Source: an uncultured Bacteroidales bacterium (GTDB lineage: Bacteria; Bacteroidota; Bacteroidia; Bacteroidales; UBA932). From it: a stretch of 33,884 nt of DNA. The stretch is taken from positions 1 through 33,884 of the forward strand of contig CALVAD010000017.1 of NCBI GenBank assembly GCA_944325495.1, written 5' to 3'. Positions within the stretch are counted from its first letter, which is position 1. The number at the start of each line of letters is the position of its first letter. The notes beneath the pieces are model-generated. The model did not search any database. It saw only the letters and a list, made by a program, of their open reading frames with translations, and was not told the origin of the DNA. Shown one piece after another: positions 26,524 through 33,884 of this stretch. The position numbers and the translations under genes were made by a program.

Positions 26524-27384
26524 TTATTTCCTCATGTACTCGAAAAACTTCTCGGCGGTGTTCAGCTCGTCCTCCTTGACCGACGCGGCCACCACTTCGG
26601 TGCTGATCTGCGATGCGGGCTTCGACACTATGCGCACCATGTCGGCGGTCTGCTCGACCATCACGAACTTGCCCGGCTTGAACCACATTCCCGCGCCGAT
26701 GGGGCTGGGGTCCTGGGAGACGTCGGCGGGATGTACTCCCCAGACGGCTATGTACTTGCGTCCGTACTCGACCTGCTCGTCCTTCTGGAAGTTGACGCCG
26801 GTCAGGAACTGAACCTTCCTGCCGTTAAGTTCGGTGGCTATGACCTTGGCCACGCGGCTGCCGTCCTTCATCTCCACGCGTATCGAGATGTCCACGAACT
26901 CGTCCTTGTAGGGCACTCCGTAGGCTATCATCTCGGCGAAAGAGCCTCCGCGCATTTCTCCGACGCGGGCGGTGCGGCCCTTGGTTGCCTTGAGCTTGAC
27001 CTCCCCGCTCCCGTCCCAGAGAGCGATGCCTCCGAGTCCGACCGTCCTCCCGACCAGATACTCATCGCAGCCGGCGCCCTCCTCAGCCTGCTGGGCTTCG
27101 GTGGGATACCAGAGGTATTTGCGCAGTTCCATCTGCTTTCCGCTCTTGGAATACACGTCGATGGCCCCGCTGTCGTTGAAATAGATGCGCAGTGCGCAGT
27201 GCGAATTCTCGACCGCCGGACCGTGATGTCCTACGAAGGTGTACTGGACCGCCTGTTCGGAGACTATCTCCTTGACCTGGATGCTGTCCGCGCGCCAGAA
27301 GAGGCTGGTGGCCGTCTGCGCCGCGGCTCCGGCGGCCGACATGAGCATTGCGGCGGAGGCCGCGATTAGGATTGAGTGTTTCAT
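26524..27384 (-). CDS. DUF4861-like secreted protein
   Basis: A 286-residue exported protein. The frame is open up to 27504, but MKHSILIAASAAM at 27384 starts a classic signal peptide (cleavage near AAAQ) and lies 25 bases after a -7 box, so it is taken as the start. The mature part is beta-rich with VWGVHPADVSQDPSPIGAGMWF and AVQYTFVGHHGPAVENSHCALRIYF, which I associate with the DUF4861 family that often accompanies pectin-degradation genes in Bacteroidetes. Function is not established; a carbohydrate-active or carbohydrate-binding role is an inference. It precedes rhaB in the same direction. Confidence 0.7.
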   Translation of the reverse strand: MKHSILIAASAAMLMSAAGAAAQTATSLFWRADSIQVKEIVSEQAVQYTFVGHHGPAVENSHCALRIYFNDSGAIDVYSKSGKQMELRKYLWYPTEAQQAEEGAGCDEYLVGRTVGLGGIALWDGSGEVKLKATKGRTARVGEMRGGSFAEMIAYGVPYKDEFVDISIRVEMKDGSRVAKVIATELNGRKVQFLTGVNFQKDEQVEYGRKYIAVWGVHPADVSQDPSPIGAGMWFKPGKFVMVEQTADMVRIVSKPASQISTEVVAASVKEDELNTAEKFFEYMRK

Positions 27385-27408
27385 TGTGGTTATCTGTCTA
27401 TATCCAAG

Positions 27409-27416
27409 CAAAGTTA
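27409..27416 (-). promoter_or_regulatory. -7 box for the DUF4861-like gene
   Basis: TAACTTTG on the minus strand is a perfect TAnnTTTG box, 25 bases before the chosen start at 27384. The same small divergent gap contains TATCTTTA on the plus strand (27429-27436), a likely -7 box for the TlpA-like gene. Confidence 0.55.
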
Positions 27417-27458
27417 CTAAAAAATGCTTATCTTTACTGAAAATCGGATTCAATTTAT

Positions 27459-28622
27459 ATGCATAAAATCGCCATGTTCGCCGCCGCGGCGCTTCTGGCA
27501 TCATGCGCCCCCGTGCGCAATGTCTTCGTAATCAGCGGCAATATCCAGGCTCTGCCCGACAGTACCGAGATCCTGCTGTACGCCGTCCGTGATGACGGTC
27601 TGATGCAGGTCGTCGACACGGCATTGTCGGAACGAGGGAAGTTCGTTCTCGAGCACCCGCTGGATTCCGCGCAGGAACTTTCCATAGTAGCCCGGAGTCT
27701 CGGCTCGTCGCTGCTGACCGTCTATGCCGCCCCGGGGGAAAAGGCCGGAATCAGCGGAGACGCGGGGAATGTGATGCTCTGGAAGGTCAGAAGCCGCGTG
27801 CCCGGGCAGCGCGAGTACAACAGGTATCTGGAAAACGTGTGGACGGAGATGGAGGAGCAGGCGGGACTGCGTGAAGAAAGCGATTCTCTTCGCAACATGC
27901 TGTACGGCATGGATGACCGCGGCACGGATGAGGCGAAGGAGCTGCAGAGCCTCGTCCTCAAGCTCAGGGAGCAGGAGGACAGCGTGGTGAAAGTCAGGTA
28001 CGGAAAGACGCTCGACCTGCTGGCGGTGTCTGAGGTCAGCCGCATATTCGCCGAAGAACTCTCTGACATCATTACAATGATAGGGTATTATCCAGCGAAA
28101 TACGGAGAGTTCAGGGACAGGGCGGCGGAGCAGTACGAACGGCTGTCAGATGAGGTGAAGGCCTCCCCGGAAGGAAGGGACATGAAGGCCCTTCTGTCGG
28201 TGACCGACAGAGTCAAGGTCGGCGACAGGTTCTTCGACGGTGAGTTCAGGGATCTCGACGGCGGGACCCACAGGCTGTCCGACTATCTCGGGAAATATAT
28301 CCTGCTTGACTTCTGGGCGTTCTGGTGCGGCCCCTGCCGCATGTCGATGCCCGAACTCAAGTCTCTCGCGGAGCAGTACGGCGACAGCGTGAACTTCATA
28401 AGCCTGAGCGAGGATCCGGACGAGCAATGGAGGGAGGCGAGCGAGGAGCACGGCATCAGCTGGAACAATTTCAACTACGGCGGCGACCTGGCCTTCAAGC
28501 TGACCTACGATGTCAGCGGCATCCCCTCATATTTCATAATCTCCCCCGACGGCGTCATAGTGGACAGCTGGGCCGGCTATTCGGAAGGCGTGATCCGGGA
28601 GAGGCTCGGGAAATTCCTGTAG
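27459..28622 (+). CDS. TlpA-like thioredoxin-fold lipoprotein
   Basis: A 387-residue lipoprotein disulfide oxidoreductase. Signal ends in lipobox LASC (Cys16). Residues about 25-115 resemble the DUF4369 beta-domain found in Bacteroidetes TlpA-like proteins (FVISGNIQALPDSTEILLYAV). A helical middle (EEQAGLREESDSLRNML) follows, then a C-terminal thioredoxin/AhpC-TSA domain with the redox motif W289-C290-G291-P292-C293 and the conserved cis-Pro region SGIPSYFIISPDG. It probably keeps periplasmic thiols reduced. It starts a plus-strand series and is divergent from the DUF4861-like gene. Confidence 0.9.
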   Translation: MHKIAMFAAAALLASCAPVRNVFVISGNIQALPDSTEILLYAVRDDGLMQVVDTALSERGKFVLEHPLDSAQELSIVARSLGSSLLTVYAAPGEKAGISGDAGNVMLWKVRSRVPGQREYNRYLENVWTEMEEQAGLREESDSLRNMLYGMDDRGTDEAKELQSLVLKLREQEDSVVKVRYGKTLDLLAVSEVSRIFAEELSDIITMIGYYPAKYGEFRDRAAEQYERLSDEVKASPEGRDMKALLSVTDRVKVGDRFFDGEFRDLDGGTHRLSDYLGKYILLDFWAFWCGPCRMSMPELKSLAEQYGDSVNFISLSEDPDEQWREASEEHGISWNNFNYGGDLAFKLTYDVSGIPSYFIISPDGVIVDSWAGYSEGVIRERLGKFL

Positions 28623-28688
28623 CGGCCCCGTCATGCAACCCGGTTGCGAATTTTGCCGCAGGTTCTCCTGAATCTGCGGGATATTTCG

Positions 28689-28696
28689 TACTTTCG
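28689..28696 (+). promoter_or_regulatory. Weak -7 box upstream of the SGNH hydrolase gene
   Basis: TACTTTCG differs from TAnnTTTG at one base and lies 29 bases before the start at 28726. A -33 element at the right distance is not evident. The gap also holds a small stem, CCGCAG...CTGCGG. Confidence 0.3.
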
Positions 28697-28725
28697 TAAT
28701 CGGACTTTGAAAATGTCCTGAAAAC

Positions 28726-29550
28726 ATGAACCGTTTTATGAAGATCATTTCAATTTGCGCCGCGCTTCTCGCGGCCTTGCAGCTGGCGGCGGCACAGCCG
28801 CAGATCCGGAGCCAGTGGGAGGGCGCCAGGGTGGCGTTCCTCGGAGATTCGATCACCGACGCGCGCCAGATAGGCACGTCCAACGACGTCTACTGGAACA
28901 ACCTCAGGGACATTCTGGGCATCGAGGCGTATGTCTACGGCATCAGCGGCCACCAGATGAGCCATATCGTCGGCCAGGCCGAAAAGCTGGAGGCCGAGCA
29001 CGGGCAGGAAGTGGATGCGATAATGGTTTTCATAGGCACGAACGACTTCAACAGCAGCATCCCTCTGGGAGAATGGTACAGCTATGACTACGAGGTGGTC
29101 GAAGTCGACGGTCCGACCGACGTGCTGCGGCGCCACCGGGAGCTGATCTACGATGACTCCACCTTCAGGGGCCGCGCCAATATCACGATGCGCTGGCTCA
29201 AGAGCCACTATCCCGACAAGCAGATCATCTTCCTGACCCCGCTGCACAGAGGATACGCGAAATTCAGCGAAGGCAACATACAGCCGCCCGAGGCGTATGC
29301 GAACGCCTGCGGCTTCTTCATAGACGATTATGTGCAGGCGGTGAAGGAACTCGGCAATGTCTGGGCTGTCCCCGTGATAGATTTGAACAGCATAAGCGGA
29401 CTCTACCCGGTGGCCGACGAACAGGCCCCCTATTTCCGCAACAAGGACACCGACCGCCTGCATCCGAACACTCCGGGCCATCTGCGCATGGCCTGGGCGC
29501 TCGCGTATCAGCTTCTCGGATATCCTTCCGGCTTCGATGAACTCAAATAA
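28726..29550 (+). CDS. Secreted SGNH/GDSL-type hydrolase (putative esterase)
   Basis: A 274-residue exported serine hydrolase. After a signal peptide (to about AAAQ, residue 24) the SGNH blocks are clear: block I GDSIT with Ser42, block III GTND, and block V DRLHPN with D243 and H246 completing the triad. Such enzymes remove acetyl or other acyl groups from polysaccharides; the neighbouring GH28-type gene 17 bases downstream makes a pectin/rhamnogalacturonan deacetylase plausible, but substrate is inferred from context. A second ATG at 28738 is an alternative start. Confidence 0.88.
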   Translation: MNRFMKIISICAALLAALQLAAAQPQIRSQWEGARVAFLGDSITDARQIGTSNDVYWNNLRDILGIEAYVYGISGHQMSHIVGQAEKLEAEHGQEVDAIMVFIGTNDFNSSIPLGEWYSYDYEVVEVDGPTDVLRRHRELIYDDSTFRGRANITMRWLKSHYPDKQIIFLTPLHRGYAKFSEGNIQPPEAYANACGFFIDDYVQAVKELGNVWAVPVIDLNSISGLYPVADEQAPYFRNKDTDRLHPNTPGHLRMAWALAYQLLGYPSGFDELK

Positions 29551-29567
29551 CCATTAACCGCATATCG

Positions 29568-30980
29568 ATGAAGAAGTTAATTTTTCTGATCCTGGTTTTC
29601 GCGGGTGTCGCCGCCCAGGCGAAAGTCTACAATGTACGTGATTTCGGAGCGGCCGGAGACGGCGTTCAGATCGACTCCCCGGCGGTCAACGAGGCCATCG
29701 ACGCCGCGTTCACCGACGGAGGAGGCGTCGTGTATTTCCCCGACGGAGTCTACAGCTGCTATTCCATACGCCTCAAGGACGACATCACCCTGAGGCTGGC
29801 CGCCGGGGCCGTGATAAAGGCCGCCGCCCCCACAGCGGAGCAGGGCTATGACCTTCCCGAGCCGAACGAGTGGGACGCATATCAGGATTTCGGCCACAGC
29901 CACTGGAAGAACTCCCTGATATGGGGCATGGATCTCGAGAACATCACGATAGAGGGACGCGGCCTGATCGACGGCACGGGAGTGCTGTCCAGGGGAGTGC
30001 CCCGCAAGGGCTCTTTCGCCGAGGCCAACAAGGCCATCGCGCTGAAGAACTGCCGGAACGTGAAGATAAAGGACATACGCATGCTCCAGTGCGGGCATTT
30101 CGCGATGCTGCTCACGGGCGTGGACTGGCTTGAGATAGACGGAGTGCTCGTGGACACCAACCGCGACGCCCTCGACATAGACTGCTGCGCGAACGTGAAG
30201 ATAACGGACTGCGTGGTGAACACGCTCAACGACGATGCGATAGTGCTCAAGAGCTCCTACGGCCTCGGCTGGGCCAAGCCTACCGAGAACGTGCTGATCA
30301 AGAACTGTCTGGTGAGCGGATATGACCCGGGCACCGTGATGGACGGCACCTTCGGCACCAGCATCACGGCGGCTCCCGACCGCGACGGCCCCACCGGACG
30401 CATCAAGTTCGGAACCGAGAGCAACGGAGGCTTCAAGAACATCGTCATCAGGAACTGCGAGTTCAAGCGCTGCCGCGGCCTCGCCTTCGAGACCGTCGAC
30501 GGCGGTCTGATAGAGAATATCAGCGTCAAGGGCATAGTCATGGACGACATCTGGAATTCACCTATATATATCCGCGTAGGCGACCGCATGAGAGGGCCCG
30601 AAGGGCTGCCCGCGTCTGCGGCGCGCAACATCGAGATCTCCGATGTCCGCGTCACGAACTGTGACAGCCGCTATGCGCTGCTGATAGTCGGGCTTCCCGA
30701 CAGCCCTGTCGAGAATGTGAGCCTCAAGAACATCAGCATACAGTACAAGGGCGGGCTCACCAAGGACGACGTGCGTGAGCAGCGCGGTTCGAATCCTTTC
30801 TTCTTCGGGCGCAACAACGGATATCCCGAGCCTTCCGCCCACGGAATCCAGCCGGCCTGGGGGCTGTCGATGCAGCATGCCCGCAACATCAGCTTCAAGA
30901 ATGTCGAGATGGAGCTGATGCAGCCGGACGAGAGGGAGAAGATTTATCTGAAGGATGTAGAGAACTTTAGCTGGGAATAG
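29568..30980 (+). CDS. GH28-type pectinase (polygalacturonase-like), exported
   Basis: A 470-residue right-handed beta-helix protein with signal peptide (to about AQAK). The N-terminus YNVRDFGAAGDG is the hallmark of pectate-lyase-superfamily GH28 enzymes. Catalytic-type acids are present: N-x-D-x-x-D with D200 and D203, and the DD pair D222-D223 (NDDAIVLKS). The GHG loop of classical polygalacturonases is not obvious; at its place the protein has FGTESNGG, as in several bacterial GH28 relatives, so exo-acting or rhamnogalacturonan-type specificity is possible. It follows the SGNH hydrolase by 17 bases and ends 6 bases before the copper ATPase gene. Confidence 0.87.
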   Translation: MKKLIFLILVFAGVAAQAKVYNVRDFGAAGDGVQIDSPAVNEAIDAAFTDGGGVVYFPDGVYSCYSIRLKDDITLRLAAGAVIKAAAPTAEQGYDLPEPNEWDAYQDFGHSHWKNSLIWGMDLENITIEGRGLIDGTGVLSRGVPRKGSFAEANKAIALKNCRNVKIKDIRMLQCGHFAMLLTGVDWLEIDGVLVDTNRDALDIDCCANVKITDCVVNTLNDDAIVLKSSYGLGWAKPTENVLIKNCLVSGYDPGTVMDGTFGTSITAAPDRDGPTGRIKFGTESNGGFKNIVIRNCEFKRCRGLAFETVDGGLIENISVKGIVMDDIWNSPIYIRVGDRMRGPEGLPASAARNIEISDVRVTNCDSRYALLIVGLPDSPVENVSLKNISIQYKGGLTKDDVREQRGSNPFFFGRNNGYPEPSAHGIQPAWGLSMQHARNISFKNVEMELMQPDEREKIYLKDVENFSWE

Positions 30981-30986
30981 GCGCAG

Positions 30987-33590
30987 ATGAGGCAGTTTGA
31001 TGTCAGCGGAATGACCTGCTCGGCCTGCGTGGCGCATGTCGAGAAGGCGGTATCCAAAGTCGAGGGAGTGAAGACCTGCTCGGTCAGTCTTGTCACCAAT
31101 TCGATGAATGTCGAAGGGTCAGCGACGGACGAGGCGATAGTCGCTGCGGTAGGCAGGGCCGGGTATCATGCGTCTCCGAAGGGTGCTCCGGCGTCCGCCG
31201 GCCAATCCGCGCTGCCGCGCCACAAGCTTCTGGCGCGCAGGCTCGCCGTTTCGCTGATCTTCCTTCTGCCTCTGGTGTATGTCTCCATGGGCGTGATGCT
31301 GTGGGACTGGCCGCAGCCGCGCTTCTTCGAGCTCAACTGCGTCGGGAACGGGTTGCTCCAGCTGCTTCTCGCGCTCGTGGTCATAGCCGTCAATTCGGAG
31401 TTCTTCATCAGCGGTTTCAAGTCGCTGATGCACGGCTCTCCGAACATGGACACCCTTGTCGCCCTGGGCTCAGGAGCAGCGTTCGCCTATAGTCTCGTCG
31501 CGCTGTTTCTGATGAGCGGTGCCGCGGCGGACGGCGGGAACGCGGCCGCGGCGGCGTATATGGACAAGCTGTATTTCGACAGCTCGGCGATGATTCTCGT
31601 GCTGATTTCTGTCGGAAAGATGCTTGAGGCGCGCTCGATGGGAAAGACTACCGATGCGCTGAAGGCGCTTGCGAGACTTTCTCCAAGGACCGCCGTGGTG
31701 GTCAGGGACGGTAAGGAGGCCGAAGTGCCGGTGGAGCAGGTCGCGGAGGGTGACATATTCGTGGTGCGGCCCGGCTGCAGCATTCCCGTGGACGGAACGG
31801 TGCTCGAGGGAAGCAGCGCCGTGAACGAGTCGGCGCTCACCGGCGAGAGCATCCCGGTGGACAAGTCGGAGGGCGATGCGGTTTCGGCCGCTACGATCAA
31901 TGTCTCCGGTTTCCTGCGCTGCAGGGCCAGCCGCGTCGGTGAGGATACGACCTTTGCGAAGATAATAAGGATGGTCAGCGACGCGTCGGCGACCAAGGCT
32001 CCGATAGCGAGGATAGCCGACAAGGTGTCTTCGGTGTTCGTTCCTGCCGTGATACTTATCGCGTTCGTGACCTTTGCCGGCTGGCTGATGGCAGGCGAGA
32101 CCGTCGGAGCCGCTCTCTCCCACGCGGTGGCGGTGCTCGTGGTCAGCTGCCCCTGCGCTCTCGGGCTCGCGACTCCGGTGGCGATCGTCACGGGAAGCGG
32201 TACAGGCGCGCGCAACGGCATACTGTTCAAGACCGCGACCGCTCTCGAGCAGACGGGGAAGATAAAGACGGTGGTTCTCGACAAGACCGGGACTCTGACT
32301 TCCGGTACCCCCGAGGTTACCGAAATACTGCCTCACAAGGGCTTCTCCGCCAACAGGCTGCTGCGTCTCGCGTATTCGCTCGAACTGAAGAGCGGACATC
32401 CGCTGGCGAAGGCCGTGGTGGCGAGGGCGTCGGCCGAAGGGCTCAAGGCCCTGGACATTGAGGAGTTCGAGATATTTCCGGGCGGAGGAATAGCCGGAGT
32501 CGTTTCGGGAGGCAAGCTGCTCGCAGCCGGCAATCTGAAGTTCGTTCAGGCGTGGTCACGAGTCCCCGAAGAGGCGCGCATGAAGGCGGAGGAGCTGGCC
32601 GATTCCGGCAGGATGCCACTGTTCTTCTGCTACGCCGGCCGCTTCATAGGCATGATGGCGGTTGCGGACGTGCTCCGTCCCGACAGTCGGGAAGCGGTTG
32701 CAGAACTCAGGGAGATGGGAGTCCGTGTGGTAATGTTGACGGGTGACAACGAGCGCACGGCCAAGGCTATAGCCGAGGCCGCCGGTGTCGATGAGCTTGT
32801 GTCCGGTCTGCTCCCTGAGGGTAAGGAGAGCCGTATCCGCGAAATGCGCGGAAACGGGCTTGTGGCCATGGTGGGTGACGGCGTCAACGACGCGCCGGCT
32901 CTGACTGCGGCCGATGTGGGCATAGCCATCGGTTCCGGACTCGATGCGGCGGTGGACGCCGCCGACGTGGTGCTCATGAAGAGCCGTCTGTCGGACGTGC
33001 CTGCTGCCATACGGCTCGGGCGGAAGGTGCTTATCAACATAAAGGAGAACCTCTTCTGGGCTTTCTTCTACAATGTCTGCGGAATCCCGCTGGCATCAGG
33101 AGTCCTGCTTTCGCTGACAGGGTTGAGCCTGAGCCCTATGTTCTGCGCGGCCGCGATGGGGCTTTCGAGCTTCTGCGTGGTCTCCAATGCCCTGAGGCTG
33201 AATTTTGTAAAAATATATCCGGGACGCAGATCCTCATCTCCGGCCCCGACTGCCGCGCCTGCAGGTGATGTTCCGTCCGCCATGGTGCGGGGACGCAGCA
33301 GGCGCGAGGCGCAGCCGGCTGCCACGGAGAGGACAGACTCGGAATCAGATGAAGTCATGACACAAAAAAAGACAGTTATGAAAAAGACACTCAAAATCGA
33401 AGGAATGACGTGCCCCAACTGTGAAAGGCACGTCGTGAAGGCTCTTGAGGCTCTGCCCGGAGTCGTATCCGCCACTGCTGACCACGTGGCGGGAAGCGCG
33501 TCAGTCGATCTTGACAGCGAAGTCTCCGACGCCGACTTCAAGAAGGCGATCGAGGAGGACGCAGGCTACAAGCTGCTCGGAATCGAGTGA
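30987..33590 (+). CDS. copA: Copper-translocating P-type ATPase with C-terminal CopZ-like domain
   Basis: An 867-residue P1B-type ATPase that exports Cu(I). N-terminal metal-binding domain GMTCSAC (C11, C14); transmembrane helices; actuator loop LTGES; CPC in the ion path (388-390); phosphorylated D432 in DKTGT; SGHPLA in the nucleotide domain; GDGVNDAP; and the YN and MxxSS helices (FFYNVCG, MGLSSFCVVSN) that select Cu(I). The usual ATPase ends near residue 745; a Ser/Pro/Arg-rich linker follows, then a full second metal-binding domain GMTCPNC (C809, C812) that looks just like a free CopZ chaperone. In-frame ATGs at 33357 and 33378 could start a free chaperone. A terminator follows. Confidence 0.95.
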   Translation: MRQFDVSGMTCSACVAHVEKAVSKVEGVKTCSVSLVTNSMNVEGSATDEAIVAAVGRAGYHASPKGAPASAGQSALPRHKLLARRLAVSLIFLLPLVYVSMGVMLWDWPQPRFFELNCVGNGLLQLLLALVVIAVNSEFFISGFKSLMHGSPNMDTLVALGSGAAFAYSLVALFLMSGAAADGGNAAAAAYMDKLYFDSSAMILVLISVGKMLEARSMGKTTDALKALARLSPRTAVVVRDGKEAEVPVEQVAEGDIFVVRPGCSIPVDGTVLEGSSAVNESALTGESIPVDKSEGDAVSAATINVSGFLRCRASRVGEDTTFAKIIRMVSDASATKAPIARIADKVSSVFVPAVILIAFVTFAGWLMAGETVGAALSHAVAVLVVSCPCALGLATPVAIVTGSGTGARNGILFKTATALEQTGKIKTVVLDKTGTLTSGTPEVTEILPHKGFSANRLLRLAYSLELKSGHPLAKAVVARASAEGLKALDIEEFEIFPGGGIAGVVSGGKLLAAGNLKFVQAWSRVPEEARMKAEELADSGRMPLFFCYAGRFIGMMAVADVLRPDSREAVAELREMGVRVVMLTGDNERTAKAIAEAAGVDELVSGLLPEGKESRIREMRGNGLVAMVGDGVNDAPALTAADVGIAIGSGLDAAVDAADVVLMKSRLSDVPAAIRLGRKVLINIKENLFWAFFYNVCGIPLASGVLLSLTGLSLSPMFCAAAMGLSSFCVVSNALRLNFVKIYPGRRSSSPAPTAAPAGDVPSAMVRGRSRREAQPAATERTDSESDEVMTQKKTVMKKTLKIEGMTCPNCERHVVKALEALPGVVSATADHVAGSASVDLDSEVSDADFKKAIEEDAGYKLLGIE
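33357..33590 (+). CDS. Possible internally started CopZ copper chaperone
   Basis: Within the end of the ATPase gene and in the same frame, ATG codons at 33357 (codon 791) and 33378 (codon 798) each begin a complete HMA domain of about 70-77 residues with CPNC metal ligands. The local sequence is A-rich, unlike the GC-rich surroundings, as is typical of translation starts in Bacteroidetes. In most relatives CopZ is a separate gene after copA. Whether a free product is made here is not shown by the sequence. Confidence 0.35.
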   Translation: MTQKKTVMKKTLKIEGMTCPNCERHVVKALEALPGVVSATADHVAGSASVDLDSEVSDADFKKAIEEDAGYKLLGIE

Positions 33591-33673
33591 GGCGGCGCGG
33601 ACTCAGGCCTTGCGGAGGCCATATCTTCCGAGAGGCTGGGCCTGCAGTAATTTACGCCGTCAGGCATGCGGAG

Positions 33674-33729
33674 ACCGCAATGGAGACCGGCTGACAAGTG
33701 AGGTCCGGCTCCATTGCGGTTCTGTTTTT
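33674..33729 (+). terminator. Rho-independent terminator after copA
   Basis: ACCGCAATGGAG (33674-33685) pairs perfectly with CTCCATTGCGGT (33709-33720), with a further CCGG/CCGG pairing inside, followed by TCTGTTTTT. It lies about 85 bases after the stop. Confidence 0.85.
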
Positions 33730-33762
33730 CCCGAAGTCAGTCCGGAGTCGTTTCCGGATGTC

Positions 33763-33808
33763 CGCACGCCCGGGCGGCTTTGCCGCCTGCTGTCCAGCCG
33801 GGCGTGCG
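33763..33808. repeat. Nested inverted repeat near the end of the window
   Basis: CGCACGCCCGG and CCGGGCGTGCG form an 11-bp outer stem that encloses a second perfect hairpin, GGCGGC-TTT-GCCGCC. It lies 14 bases beyond the stop of the partial minus-strand gene and could serve as its transcript end, though no U-run follows. Confidence 0.6.
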
Positions 33809-33822
33809 CCGCGCCGGCAGGG

Positions 33823-33884
33823 TTATCTTATGAGCTCGTCAATCTGCTTTAGCATGCCGTCGAGCATGGCGTTCTGCCTGCGGT
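33823..33884 (-). CDS. C-terminal end of a minus-strand gene, truncated by the window
   Basis: The last 62 bases read on the minus strand as RRQNAMLDGMLKQIDELIR followed by TAA, an amphipathic helix typical of a real protein end. The rest lies outside the window, so the family cannot be named. Confidence 0.5.
   Translation of the reverse strand, partial: RRQNAMLDGMLKQIDELIR

Overview
The window looks like a GC-rich member of the Bacteroidales (an Alistipes/Rikenellaceae-like or related gut lineage; this is inference from gene content, not a database match). Supporting signs are promoters with the Bacteroidetes -7 box TAnnTTTG and no strong Shine-Dalgarno sequences, several short-signal lipoproteins, a PorT-type outer membrane protein, an Ig-like (Big_5) lipoprotein, an IspG with the long-class C-terminus, a rhaB-rhaA-rhaT order, and a class III (anaerobic) ribonucleotide reductase. 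No tRNA, rRNA, CRISPR array, phage gene or transposase was seen.

Layout. 1-3645 (+): a tightly overlapping operon with the tail of an upstream gene (perhaps psd), pssA, an unknown lipoprotein, a DEDDy 3'-5' exonuclease and an RlmI-like rRNA methyltransferase. 3655-3772: a large perfect inverted repeat between convergent genes. 3772-12780 (-): ligA, a YihY-family membrane protein, a bifunctional Rel/Spo enzyme, an Ig-like lipoprotein, a PorT-like protein and ispG, nearly all abutting or overlapping. 12881-15693 (-): purA and a MATE transporter. 15883-20656 (+): nrdD, nrdG and a lipoprotein glycosidase-like protein, joined by 4-base overlaps. 20657-22756: a gene-poor stretch with hairpins, a C11 tract, one small secreted-protein gene (-) and a second inverted-repeat element of the same design as the first. 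22757-27384 (-): L-rhamnose uptake and early catabolism (rhaT, rhaA, rhaB) preceded by a DUF4861-like secreted protein. 27459-33590 (+): a TlpA-like lipoprotein thioredoxin, an SGNH esterase, a GH28-type enzyme and a copper P-type ATPase fused to a CopZ-like domain. The last 62 bases hold the C-terminal end of a minus-strand gene.

How they work together: the right half reads as a small pectin/rhamnogalacturonan-related block. The GH28-type enzyme and SGNH esterase would act outside the cytoplasm, and RhaT/RhaA/RhaB would import L-rhamnose and convert it to rhamnulose-1-phosphate; the aldolase and regulator are not in the window. The left half is housekeeping: phospholipid, isoprenoid, purine and dNTP synthesis, DNA ligation and the stringent response.

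Most notable: (1) two inverted-repeat elements (3655-3772 and 21930-22059) with identical architecture, 31-base perfect arms that share CTCCGGAG but differ elsewhere with full compensation, and related spacers; (2) a CopA-CopZ fusion with in-frame internal starts and an in-phase A AAA AAG slippery heptamer at the junction; (3) an IspG whose ends resemble the long three-domain class but which lacks room for the central inserted domain.
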